DNA from: Terrimonas_B sp041743125
GTDB taxonomy: Bacteria > Bacteroidota > Bacteroidia > Chitinophagales > Chitinophagaceae
Direction of reading: 5' to 3'
Assembly: GCA_041743125.1 (NCBI GenBank)
Contig: JBGTNK010000066.1
Coordinates: forward strand, 1 to 11,108
Length of the DNA: 11,108 nt
Part shown: positions 1 to 7,510 of the stretch, in pieces
Numbering within the stretch: position 1 is the stretch's first letter
Layout: each line of letters starts with the position of its first letter
Position numbers and translations under genes: made by a program
Notes under the pieces: generated by a model
The model's input: the letters and a program-made list of their open reading frames with translations, nothing else
Told to the model about the DNA's origin: nothing
Databases searched by the model: none

Positions 1-2
1 CT

Positions 3-134
3 GCTATTCATTTCAGAAATAAAAGCGTCTTGTTATTACCGTCTGGTTTATTGTATAAATCGGCATTTGTTATCAGTGTACTGTCCATCATCGTGGTGGG
101 TGTTTATGGCCTGGTACAAATTTTTTCTAATTAG
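3..134 (+). CDS. C-terminal end of a membrane protein (5' truncated by window)
   Basis: Frame 3 is open from the window edge to a TAG at 132-134 and encodes 43 residues. The piece is a short basic/polar segment (AIHFRNKSVLLLPSG) followed by a hydrophobic stretch of about 20 residues (SAFVISVLSIIVVGVYGLV) and then a short tail, QIFSN. This is what the last transmembrane helix of a multi-pass transporter or similar membrane protein looks like. The stop lies 33 bp before the next start on the same strand, so the two genes may be co-transcribed. Too little is visible to name the family. Frame 1 is also open here but gives a Cys/Trp-rich, unconvincing product, so the frame-3 reading is preferred. 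Confidence 0.55.
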   Translation, partial: AIHFRNKSVLLLPSGLLYKSAFVISVLSIIVVGVYGLVQIFSN

Positions 135-140
135 CACAAC

Positions 141-154
141 AATTATATCTAAAA
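141..154 (+). repeat. 14-bp motif shared with 2313-2326
   Basis: AATTATATCTAAAA occurs here, 14 bp before the ATG of the first TIM-barrel gene. It occurs again, identical, at 2313-2326 upstream of the second TIM-barrel gene. It does not match the Bacteroidota -7 consensus (TAnnTTTG) well, so calling it a promoter is speculative. It could be a shared regulatory site or a chance AT-rich match. Confidence 0.3.
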
Positions 155-167
155 CAATAGTCTTGTT

Positions 168-1082
168 ATGAGCCACAATATTCAAAGAAGAAAATTCCTG
201 GCATCCATGGTTGGATTGCCGGTCATGGTATCCGCCTGTTCAGCATCAAAATCTTCCACTTCAATGCCTGCTCCTTTGCCGGAAAGTTCACACCGGTTAA
301 AAACAAGCCTTAATGCTTTTTCATTTAATGCGCCCTTATCAAGCGGTGCCATGACGATCCATGACATGCTTGATTTTTGCGCTGCAAATAATTTTGAAGG
401 GGTAGATATTACCGGGTACTATTTTAAAGGGTATCCGCAGGTACCGCCCGACGATTATTTATTTGGAATAAAAAGAAAAGCATTTGGGTTGGGACTTGAG
501 ATAACCGGTACCGGGGTAAGAAATGATTTTACTGTTGCAGATAAAACAAAACGGGAGCAGGAGGTGGTCCTGGTAAAAAAATGGATTGAAGTGGCGGCTA
601 AGATCGGGGCGCCGGTGATCAGGATATTCGCTGGCAATCAAAAAAATGAAGGTATACCTGCAGAACAGGTAACAGACTGGATGCTGAAGGATATTCAAAC
701 CTGCGTGGATTACGGAAAACAATATGGTGTTATCATCGGCTTGCAAAATCACAATGATTTTATACAAACAGCCGCACAGGTGAATAAGATGATCGAAGCC
801 ATCAATTCAGAATGGCTGGGGTTGATACTGGACACCGGCAGCTACCGGGTACACGATCCCTATGATGAAATTGCAAAATCCATAAAGCATACTGTTAACT
901 GGCAGATCAAAGAAAATGTTTTTATCAATGGGAAAGAAGTGGAAACGGATATGCCAAAATTGATGTCAATTATTAAGGCATCTGACTACAGAGGCTACCT
1001 GCCCATTGAAACCCTGGGTGCGGGAGATCCAAAAATAAAAGTGATCAACCTTATAAAAAAAGTGAGAGAGGCCATGGGTTGA
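168..1082 (+). CDS. Sugar phosphate isomerase/epimerase-like TIM-barrel lipoprotein
   Basis: A 304-residue protein of the xylose-isomerase-like TIM-barrel superfamily (AP endonuclease 2 type). The N-terminus carries a Tat-like RRKFL motif at residues 7-11 and a lipobox VSAC with Cys24, so it is probably an exported lipoprotein acting in the envelope. Barrel hallmarks are FEGVDITGYYF (about 76-86), APVIRIFAG (148-156), LILDTGS with Asp222 and LPIETLG with Glu281. Two of the four usual metal ligands look changed. The strand-5 Glu is Gln193 (GLQNHN) and the usual His of the HLKD motif is Gln246 (NWQIKE). The family normally isomerises or epimerises sugars with a divalent metal; this member may bind metal differently or act as a lyase. 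A second TIM-barrel enzyme and a GMC sugar dehydrogenase lie downstream. The ATG start fits the signal sequence. The family is secure, the substrate unknown. Confidence 0.85.
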   Translation: MSHNIQRRKFLASMVGLPVMVSACSASKSSTSMPAPLPESSHRLKTSLNAFSFNAPLSSGAMTIHDMLDFCAANNFEGVDITGYYFKGYPQVPPDDYLFGIKRKAFGLGLEITGTGVRNDFTVADKTKREQEVVLVKKWIEVAAKIGAPVIRIFAGNQKNEGIPAEQVTDWMLKDIQTCVDYGKQYGVIIGLQNHNDFIQTAAQVNKMIEAINSEWLGLILDTGSYRVHDPYDEIAKSIKHTVNWQIKENVFINGKEVETDMPKLMSIIKASDYRGYLPIETLGAGDPKIKVINLIKKVREAMG

Positions 1083-1170
1083 TTTTTTTTCAAGGCGAGC
1101 TATGAAATGGTTACTTGAATATTCGGGAACCCCTTGCATTAAATTAATTTGTACACAATAATATTTGATA

Positions 1171-2214
1171 ATGCCTCTTCAAAATTTAAGCCCAGACAAA
1201 TACCAAATATTTCGGGGAGTTACTAAAGAAGAATTAAACAAGGTGGCAAAAGACCCAAAGGCTAAAACGTTACAATTTGCAGAGCCTTTAAGCGACACAG
1301 AAGTTAATCTATTGCAGGCAGTTGTTTTTGCTAAACGTCCCGACATAACACTTAGGGTATTTGGACACTATGGACTCAATTGTGATTTGACTTTTTTAAA
1401 AAAGATACAATCTGTTAAAAGCATTTTTGTTGACTGTTTACAAAATGCCTCTGGCGTTGAGGTATTGACTCAATTCCCGATTCTTGACAAACTTGCAGTT
1501 GGCATTTACAATCTTGACAACTTCGATTTTTTAAAAGATGTATCACCAAACATTACTGAGCTTTCCATAGAGCAGACTTCTTCTAATAAGCCATCAATCG
1601 AAGTTATTAAGAGGTTTACTAACCTTCGATATCTTTATTTGGAGGGACAGCAAAAGGGTATTGAAATAATTCAAGAACTCAAAAACCTTGAGAAGATAGT
1701 TTTACGTTCAATAACTACAAAGGACGTTTCCTATTTAGCCGGACTTGATAAACTCTGGTCAGTTGACATTAAGTTGGGCGGTATAAAGCAGTTTGACTCG
1801 TTGACAAAAAATCAAAATTTAAAATACTTAGAGCTTTGGCAAATAAGAGGTTTAAGTGACTTGTCATTTATATCTGACATCCAATCCTTGCAAAACTTAT
1901 TAATTCAATCTTTGAAACAAATGATTAGTATTCCACGGTTTGACAAATTGCAAAGGTTAAAAAGAATCAGTTTAGAAAATTTAAAAAGTTTGACAGACTT
2001 GACCTCTTTGGAACATGTCCCAAACCTGCAGGATTTCATTTACGTCCTAGCTGAAAATCAAGAACCAGAAAACCTATTGCCCGTTTTAAGAAATCCATGT
2101 GTTAAGAATGTCCTTTGTAGATTTGGTAGTGATAAGAAAAATAATCACTTTGACAAATTAACTAAAGAGTACCACAAGAGGCAATACAGTTATTACGAGT
2201 TTAAATACGACTAA
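1171..2214 (+). CDS. Cytoplasmic leucine-rich-repeat protein
   Basis: A protein of 347 residues from the ATG at 1171; a TTG at 1165 is in frame but less likely. Irregular leucine-rich repeats run over roughly residues 80-295. The strand motifs LRYLYLEG, LEKIVLRS, LWSVDIKL, LKYLELWQ, LQNLLIQS and LKRISLEN recur every 21-23 residues from about residue 152. The repeats should form a curved solenoid for protein binding. No signal peptide, transmembrane helix or catalytic motif is visible, so it is probably cytoplasmic; the C-terminus is polar and aromatic-rich. The gene sits between two sugar isomerase genes to which it has no obvious link, is visibly more AT-rich than they are, and is followed by a hairpin tail resembling those of other accessory genes here. 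It looks like an insertion into the sugar cluster. Its function is unknown. Confidence 0.75.
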   Translation: MPLQNLSPDKYQIFRGVTKEELNKVAKDPKAKTLQFAEPLSDTEVNLLQAVVFAKRPDITLRVFGHYGLNCDLTFLKKIQSVKSIFVDCLQNASGVEVLTQFPILDKLAVGIYNLDNFDFLKDVSPNITELSIEQTSSNKPSIEVIKRFTNLRYLYLEGQQKGIEIIQELKNLEKIVLRSITTKDVSYLAGLDKLWSVDIKLGGIKQFDSLTKNQNLKYLELWQIRGLSDLSFISDIQSLQNLLIQSLKQMISIPRFDKLQRLKRISLENLKSLTDLTSLEHVPNLQDFIYVLAENQEPENLLPVLRNPCVKNVLCRFGSDKKNNHFDKLTKEYHKRQYSYYEFKYD

Positions 2215-2220
2215 TTACTG

Positions 2221-2254
2221 TGCACAACAAAAAGTGCAAGGCAGCGTTGGACAA
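2221..2254 (+). repeat. Hairpin gene tail with CAYAACAAAARGT motif (LRR gene)
   Basis: Seven bases after the LRR stop, TGCAC (2221-2225) and GTGCA (2234-2238) form a 5-bp stem around AACAAAAA. The stretch 2223-2235 is CACAACAAAAAGT, matching the consensus also found after the kelch gene and the 9469 gene. CGTTGGAC follows at about 2244-2251, and its GTTGGAC fits the integron R''-box pattern GTTRRRY. There is no poly-T run, so this is not a typical intrinsic terminator. Confidence 0.45.
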
Positions 2255-2312
2255 TGAAACAGCAGTCAAATACACGAATCACATTACCGGTTTCGGTTTT
2301 TTCGTTGCAATT

Positions 2313-2326
2313 AATTATATCTAAAA
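2313..2326 (+). repeat. 14-bp motif shared with 141-154
   Basis: A second, identical copy of AATTATATCTAAAA, upstream of the second TIM-barrel gene. It is farther from its gene than the first copy: 77 bp from the preferred ATG, 56 bp from the ATG at 2382. Confidence 0.3.
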
Positions 2327-2402
2327 AAACCGATTGGTATTTACCCTTATATCTACTTTTAAAAATTACCCGGTAAATTTGATGGTCACAAAAAATAGTT
2401 TA

Positions 2403-3323
2403 ATGCCATATTCAACCCGAAAAGAATTTATTCAAACATCCGCTGTGCTTCTTGCTGCCGGTTTAACCGGTCTTTCATGGAATACAAAAAAGAAAAACCC
2501 GCTTCTGTCTTTTTCAACACTGGGCTGCCCCGACTGGACCTTTCCTCAAATTGTTGATTTTGCTGCCAAGCATGGTTATAAAGGAATTGAAGTAAGAGGT
2601 ATTCAGCGGCAGATGGATTTAATAAAATGCAATGAATTCAGCACTCATGAAAACAGGATGGCTACGCTGGCCCTTATGAAAGAAAAAGGTTTGCGATTCA
2701 TTAACCTCGGTTCTTCCTCTACGCTGCATTTTGCCGAAGGAGCCGAAAGAGAAAAAAATATAGAAGAAGGCAAACGGTTTATCGACCTGGCACAGCAGAT
2801 CAACTGTCCTTATATCCGCGTATTCCCGAATAATTTTCCAAAAGGGCAGGAGCGGCAACAAACGCTTGACCTCATCACAAAAGGATTAGTAACGCTGGGT
2901 GATCATGCAAAAGGATCAGCCGTTTCCGTTTTAATGGAAACACATGGTGAAGTGGTAAAAGCTGATGACCTGCAAACCATCATGCAGTCGGCAGCACATC
3001 AGCAGGTGGGCCTGGTATGGGATCCGTCAAATATGTGGACCGTAACCAAAGAAGCACCGAAGGAAGTATATGCTAAACTTAAAAAGTATATCCGTCATAC
3101 GCATTTAAAAGATGCAAAGCTCAGCGGTGATAAATGGCAGTATCAATTACTTGGTCGCGGTGATGTGCCCATATTTGAAGCCATTGATGTTTTAGCCAGA
3201 GACGGGTACAAAGGTTTCTATAGTTTTGAATGGGAAAAAATGTGGCATCCTGAAATTGATGAACCCGAAATAGCACTGGCGGATTATCCCCTGGTTATGA
3301 AAAAACATTCTCAAAAAACATAA
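2403..3323 (+). CDS. Secreted sugar phosphate isomerase/epimerase-like TIM-barrel protein
   Basis: A 306-residue xylose-isomerase-like TIM-barrel protein from the ATG at 2403. That start gives a clean N-terminus, MPYSTRKEFIQTS followed by AVLLAAGLTGLSW, a Tat-like or Sec-type signal without a lipobox. In-frame starts at 2382 (ATG) and 2334 (TTG) would only lengthen the n-region. The likely metal and catalytic site is complete: Glu179 in LMETHG, Asp207 in LVWDPSN, His232/His234 in RHTHLKD and Glu276 in YSFEWEK. GYKGIEVRG (58-66) and CPYIRVFPN (135-143) are further barrel strands. Family members isomerise or epimerise sugars or inositols, and some act on 3-keto-glycosides. The GMC dehydrogenase 110 bp downstream is a natural partner, making the keto-sugar this enzyme could process. 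The specific reaction cannot be read from sequence. Confidence 0.85.
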   Translation: MPYSTRKEFIQTSAVLLAAGLTGLSWNTKKKNPLLSFSTLGCPDWTFPQIVDFAAKHGYKGIEVRGIQRQMDLIKCNEFSTHENRMATLALMKEKGLRFINLGSSSTLHFAEGAEREKNIEEGKRFIDLAQQINCPYIRVFPNNFPKGQERQQTLDLITKGLVTLGDHAKGSAVSVLMETHGEVVKADDLQTIMQSAAHQQVGLVWDPSNMWTVTKEAPKEVYAKLKKYIRHTHLKDAKLSGDKWQYQLLGRGDVPIFEAIDVLARDGYKGFYSFEWEKMWHPEIDEPEIALADYPLVMKKHSQKT

Positions 3324-3433
3324 GTCACCCGTCATGATCTGCTATGTTTTGTTTAAGGATACTATCATAAGCAGGTCAGCAAGTTTTCGTCTATTACCGA
3401 ACATTTATAATAAAAAGTTTAAAAAATAATACC

Positions 3434-5131
3434 ATGCCCGGCGATCCTCCGTATATCAACAACAAATCAAAACAACAAAATACCTACGACGCCATTGTTG
3501 TCGGTTCCGGCATCAGTGGTGGCTGGGCAGCAAAAGAACTTTGTGAAAAAGGATTAAAGGTTTTGCTGTTGGACCGCGGTCGCATGGTTACCCACGGTGA
3601 TTATCCTACCGCTACTAAAAACACCTGGGAATTTAAGCACCGGCTCACCCTTACCGAAGAAGAAAAAAAACAAAATTATGTACAGAGCCGCCATTATTCT
3701 TATCGCGAAGACAACAAACATTTTTATATAAACGATACGGAGAATCCGTATACCGAAACCAAACGCTTTGACTGGATACGGGGTGATATTGTGGGCGGTC
3801 GTTCTTTGTTGTGGGCAAGGGCCTGCTATCGCTGGAGCGACCTGGATTTTGAAGCCAACCTCCGCGACGGGCATGGGGTAGACTGGCCCATACGTTATAA
3901 AGACATTGCTCCCTGGTATGATTATGTAGAATCCTTTATTGGTGTTAGCGGCAACCGCGACGGTGTATCCGTGGTACCCGATGGAATTTTTCAACCGCCA
4001 TTTGAAATGAATGCGGTCGAAAAATATTTTAAAGAAAAAACAGAATCAAAATATGCCGACCGGAAAGTCATCATCGGCCGGGCCGCTAACCTCACCCAAC
4101 CAGTAAAGGGCAGGGGCCAGTGCCAGGCCCGTGATCTTTGCCACCGCGGCTGTCCCTATGGTGCTTACTTCAGCACCAATAGCAGCACTATACCGGCTGC
4201 CTATGCAACCGGCAACCTGACGGTAAGGCCGCATTCCCTGGTGAACAAAGTAATTTATGATGAACAAAAGCAAAAGGCCACAGGCGTAGAGATCCTGGAT
4301 ACGGAGTCAAAGCAAACGGAAGAATTTTATGCAAAGCTTATTTTCTTAAATGCAGCTACGGTAGCTACGGCTTTTATTTTATTAAACTCCGTTTCATCAA
4401 GATTCCCCAATGGGTTAGGCAATGGCAGCGACCAGGTGGGGCGCAACCTGATGGATCATCATAAGGGGCTTTCCATTTCATCCGGCGTAGAAGGGTTTGA
4501 AGAAGATTATTATTATGGCCGCCGGCCCACCAATATTTATATACCCCGCTTTCAGAATGTAAAAGGTAAAACCCATGATTATCTCCGCGGTTATCATTTT
4601 GGCGGCAGTGCCTCCCGGCCCCGGCAGGGCAATGATGCTATAGGAGCGGAGTTAAAAGAAGCTTTGTCTGAGCCCGGACCCTGGCGAATGAGTTTGTATG
4701 CTTTTGGTGAATGTTTGCCTTATGCCGATAACCGGGTCACCCTGGATACAAATAAAAAAGATCCTATGGGAAGGCCCATGATCACTATTGATTGTGAATT
4801 CAGGGAAAATGAAAAAGCCATGCATGCGGATATTGCGGCTAGCGGCAGAGAGATGCTGGAAGCTGCCGGGTTTAAAGATGTGCGGGTGCATGGGCAAATC
4901 TCTTTTCCCGGCAATGCCAATCATGAAATGGGCGTTGCCCGCATGGGCCACGATGTAAAAACATCGGTACTAAATAAGTTTAACCAAATGCATGAAGTGC
5001 CCAATGTATTTATTACCGATGGTTCCTGCATGACATCTGGCTCCTGTCTCAATCCATCCCTTACTTATATGGCGCTGACGGCAAGAGCCTGTGACTATGC
5101 GGTGGGGGAGTTGAAGAAGGGGAATATTTGA
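3434..5131 (+). CDS. FAD-dependent GMC oxidoreductase, sugar/glycoside dehydrogenase catalytic subunit type
   Basis: A 565-residue, full-length GMC-family flavoprotein. The FAD-binding Rossmann motif GSGISGG is at 24-30, with the ribose-binding acid in LLDRGR (Asp47). VGGRSLLWAR (120-129) is the family's second FAD/substrate signature. The catalytic pair is His497 (NANHEMG) and Asn540 (CLNPSLTYMAL) near the C-terminus. Cys230, Cys236 and Cys240 have CX5CX3C spacing, the arrangement of the [3Fe-4S]-binding cysteines known in bacterial FAD glucose dehydrogenase catalytic subunits. It therefore probably oxidises a sugar or glycoside and passes electrons through an Fe-S cluster. It has no signal peptide; relatives are exported with a Tat-bearing small subunit (gluconate 2-dehydrogenase subunit 3 type), which is absent from this window. 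The gene follows the isomerase by 110 bp and a strong terminator lies downstream. Confidence 0.9.
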   Translation: MPGDPPYINNKSKQQNTYDAIVVGSGISGGWAAKELCEKGLKVLLLDRGRMVTHGDYPTATKNTWEFKHRLTLTEEEKKQNYVQSRHYSYREDNKHFYINDTENPYTETKRFDWIRGDIVGGRSLLWARACYRWSDLDFEANLRDGHGVDWPIRYKDIAPWYDYVESFIGVSGNRDGVSVVPDGIFQPPFEMNAVEKYFKEKTESKYADRKVIIGRAANLTQPVKGRGQCQARDLCHRGCPYGAYFSTNSSTIPAAYATGNLTVRPHSLVNKVIYDEQKQKATGVEILDTESKQTEEFYAKLIFLNAATVATAFILLNSVSSRFPNGLGNGSDQVGRNLMDHHKGLSISSGVEGFEEDYYYGRRPTNIYIPRFQNVKGKTHDYLRGYHFGGSASRPRQGNDAIGAELKEALSEPGPWRMSLYAFGECLPYADNRVTLDTNKKDPMGRPMITIDCEFRENEKAMHADIAASGREMLEAAGFKDVRVHGQISFPGNANHEMGVARMGHDVKTSVLNKFNQMHEVPNVFITDGSCMTSGSCLNPSLTYMALTARACDYAVGELKKGNI

Positions 5132-5346
5132 TTGATGTAGCCAGCTGCTGTGCATTTGGCATCGCCTGTTGCGGCGCTCCGTTCAGGGTTTGGTTCGCTG
5201 ACCAGCACTATTATATACAAAGGCAGCAGTAGCATTTTTGGGATGTTTCTGTTACGTTTTATTGCATTGCAAAATCTATATCCTAATAAATTTCTATTAA
5301 TTGGAGAGTAGAAAATAAGGAAAAAGTAGCGTATATCTTGGAGTTC
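5132..5346. other. Spacer after the GMC gene, no gene seen
   Basis: No convincing coding frame on either strand between the GMC stop and the terminator. The first part (about 5150-5235) has a mixed-composition, locally GC-rich look and the rest is AT-rich. It may be a 3' untranslated leader into the terminator or decayed sequence. Nothing else can be supported. Confidence 0.4.
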
Positions 5347-5381
5347 AAGACCCCGCAACATTCTTTACATGCGGGGTTTTT
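5347..5381 (+). terminator. Strong intrinsic terminator closing the sugar cluster
   Basis: ACCCCGCA (5350-5357) pairs perfectly with TGCGGGGT (5370-5377) over 8 bp around a 12-base loop. The run of T at 5377-5381 follows, and AAG at 5347-5349 extends the stem by A-T and G-T pairs. It is 215 bp beyond the GMC stop and points the same way. Confidence 0.85.
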
Positions 5382-5510
5382 CAGGGGGCCTTGCGGATAC
5401 TTTTCTATTTGTTAGCGGTCATTGTATTGAAACTTTCTACTGAATGTGAAGCTGACCAAGAGCATAAAAAAAATGGAATTCTTATCAATTAAAATGTAAA
5501 ATATGACGCC

Positions 5511-6485
5511 ATGAATATATTAAATCAAAAGTTAAAAAAAGACACTGCCGTTGCTGGAGATCTATGCGAGAAATGGATGTTGAATCATATTTATGACGAA
5601 AACATATATACAGGGAATATTACCGATCCGATTTCATATTACAAGTGGCCGTTAACGCTAATTGTTCGAGATAAGAAAGATGAAGCGGTGAAACTTCTAA
5701 GGTGGATAAATGAACAATGTCTGACTGCAAATGGTGATTACTTATCCGATAGGTCTGGATTTCATAAAGAATTCCATACTTATTCAACGCTTTGGATAGT
5801 TTTGGCTGCAATTAAGCTTGAAGATACTGGTCTGGTAGAAAAACTGCTCAATTTTATTTTAAAATATCATAACAGCGAGACAGGGGGATTGGCAACATTT
5901 CCGGCGAAACCTGAAATTATAACTGAAGATATGGTTTCTACGGCTTTTTTGGGAATGGTGGCTTGTGAGCTAAAAAATAAGAACCTAGCCGATGAAATTC
6001 TCCACTATTTTGAAACAATGTCTTCTCTGCAAACTGGAGATGAAAAATTCTGGCTGAGAATAAACCAGAATGGCTCACTAATTAAAACTTTTGATTTAAA
6101 AGACGATCCTAAAACGTATTGTATTAATATCGGAAAGGAAGAAGAATGTTATTACTTTTTAGGTGCAGCTTGTTTCTTCATAGCTCGTTATATAGAAACC
6201 TTCGATGACAAGCCACTTTATCTTGCCAGACTATTTGCTAGTGTACTTGAAAGAGCAGGAAGTAAAGCTCTTAGTACCATATGGGCTGCAAAAGTAGCCC
6301 CAGGTTGTACCGCACTTTATTCAATAACTTCTGATAAATATTTCTTTGATCTCGCGTTCCCAGTTATTCGTGCTGTTTTGAAAGGACAAACAGATGCAGG
6401 TTGTTGGATAAAAAATGGTAAACCTTGGACTACTGTTTCAGCTGAACAGTGTTTCTGGTTAACTGATATTAGCGATCGATTGTAA
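5511..6485 (+). CDS. Predicted helical-toroid protein, function unknown
   Basis: A 324-residue soluble protein with no signal peptide or membrane segment. It is mostly alternating amphipathic helices separated by Gly-rich turns, for example KWPLTLIVRDKKDEAVKLL (45-63), FHTYSTLWIVLAAIKL (88-103), SETGGLATFP (122-131), DMVSTAFLGMVACEL (140-154) and TDAGCWIKNGKPW (294-306). This helix-turn rhythm with GG-x-FP and Trp-rich turns resembles an alpha/alpha toroid (terpene-cyclase/prenyltransferase or six-hairpin glycosidase type). No DxDD, QW-repeat or clear catalytic pair is seen, so no enzyme activity is assigned. It stands alone, 130 bp after the terminator, with its own long downstream spacer. 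The ATG at 5511 is the only good start. Fold inference is moderate; function is unknown. Confidence 0.7.
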   Translation: MNILNQKLKKDTAVAGDLCEKWMLNHIYDENIYTGNITDPISYYKWPLTLIVRDKKDEAVKLLRWINEQCLTANGDYLSDRSGFHKEFHTYSTLWIVLAAIKLEDTGLVEKLLNFILKYHNSETGGLATFPAKPEIITEDMVSTAFLGMVACELKNKNLADEILHYFETMSSLQTGDEKFWLRINQNGSLIKTFDLKDDPKTYCINIGKEEECYYFLGAACFFIARYIETFDDKPLYLARLFASVLERAGSKALSTIWAAKVAPGCTALYSITSDKYFFDLAFPVIRAVLKGQTDAGCWIKNGKPWTTVSAEQCFWLTDISDRL

Positions 6486-6907
6486 TAGTTTCAATTTAAA
6501 TCATAATCGCCATTGTCGGTTCCTGTGATATGTTGCATTCTAATTATCACAAGCACTATTCAAAAAGAAAAATTCTTATTTTGAAAATTATCGGTAGCAA
6601 AGAACCAAACACAGACGACAAAAATTTTATCAAATTCATTCAGACGAAAAGAAATCGATTTTCTAACTAGGAAAGAACAACGAACCGCTAGCATTAGTAT
6701 TGCCAAAAGGTGGGGCTTGACATTGAAACAATCAGCAGCGGTAATTCTGTTGTACTGCGGTTCGGGCCTTGACGAATAAAGCCCAGCTTTAGTTCTTAAT
6801 ATTTATCTTTATCAAAAAGCCAGGCATCAGTTCCTTTCAAGAGGTTATAAAATATCCCACCAGTAGTAATACCTGTTCTTTATTAACAAGCCTAAGGTGT
6901 AAAGTTT
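6486..6907. other. 422-bp spacer with long inverted repeat, no gene seen
   Basis: No convincing ORF lies between the 5511-6485 gene and the DNA-glycosylase-like gene. The only structured part is the inverted repeat at 6681-6764, listed separately. The remainder is AT-rich and presumably holds the promoter of the gene at 6908, which I could not place. Confidence 0.45.
6681..6764. repeat. Long inverted repeat with nested bulged stem
   Basis: CGAACCGC (6681-6688) and GCGGTTCG (6757-6764) are perfect 8-bp complements 68 bases apart. A competing stem pairs ACCGCTAGC (6684-6692) with GCAGCGGT (6735-6742), leaving one bulged A. GGGGCTTGAC at about 6712-6721 recurs as GGGCCTTGAC at about 6764-6773. 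CAAAAGGT (6704-6711) matches the core of the gene-tail motif found after the kelch and 9469 genes. The structure is too spread out for a terminator and could be a folded-DNA or RNA element. Confidence 0.45.
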
Positions 6908-7510
6908 ATGGATACAGAACGGAATATCGAAGAGCATCCGGATTGGTATAGAGATGTTTCTCCGATGCGATTTTTAATACTTGGCAGCTTCCCGCCTCAC
7001 CCCTCAAGATGGAAATATCCCTTTTTCTATCCTAATGGGCGAAATAGGTTTTGGAAAATTTTAGCCGATTTAGCAGGTGAGTCCTTGCAATGGACAAAGG
7101 TTGATAAAATAAAGGCAGCTGAGGAGAGATATGAAATAATGAAGAAGTTGGAAATTGGAGTACAAAATATAGGTTTTGAAATTGAACGAAAGGGTACAAG
7201 TGCTTTGGATACTCAAATAAAAATTAATAAATATCACGATATCATTTCTATTATTGAAACCCATCCTGAGCTAAAGAGAATTCTGTTACCTGGTTTTTCA
7301 GCCACTCATAGTACGGCGAGATCATTTATAAAATATATTAAACAAAATGGAATAGAGGCTTCTGCAATAGATCAGGTTAAACCTGAAACGTTATTTAAAA
7401 TACATTTTAAGGAACGGGCAATTGATTGTGTTGTGCTTAATTCAACATCAACAGCGTCAAAAATTAAGTATGACTTTCTTCTGGAACAATTCAGAAGTAA
7501 TCTGAAGTAA
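6908..7510 (+). CDS. Uracil/hypoxanthine-DNA glycosylase family protein
   Basis: A 200-residue protein of the uracil-DNA glycosylase superfamily, closest in motif layout to DNA-deoxyinosine (hypoxanthine) glycosylases. The first motif is LILGSFPP (23-30), followed by FFYPNGRNRFWKIL (39-52), matching the family's GSxP...YYxxPRNxFW pattern. NIGFEIERKGTSALDTQI (87-104) matches the segment that usually reads G..DV...CERxGSLDS.I. LPGFSATHSTARSF (127-140) and the C-terminal LNSTSTASK (177-185), usually LPSTSPAN, complete the core. Such enzymes flip out deaminated bases and cleave the glycosidic bond in base-excision repair. The first motif has an inserted HPSRWK stretch and the final loop lacks the usual Pro, so the substrate may differ. 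No signal peptide; a stand-alone gene in the accessory region. Confidence 0.75.
   Translation: MDTERNIEEHPDWYRDVSPMRFLILGSFPPHPSRWKYPFFYPNGRNRFWKILADLAGESLQWTKVDKIKAAEERYEIMKKLEIGVQNIGFEIERKGTSALDTQIKINKYHDIISIIETHPELKRILLPGFSATHSTARSFIKYIKQNGIEASAIDQVKPETLFKIHFKERAIDCVVLNSTSTASKIKYDFLLEQFRSNLK

Noticed and set aside
3554..3994. 146-codon - strand ORF inside the GMC gene
   Set aside because: It is antisense to a well-supported, full-length enzyme and has no recognisable features.
5336..5356. tRNA T-arm-like GAGTTCAAGACCCC just before the terminator
   Set aside because: No matching T stem, acceptor stem, anticodon arm or CCA; the bases belong to the terminator stem.
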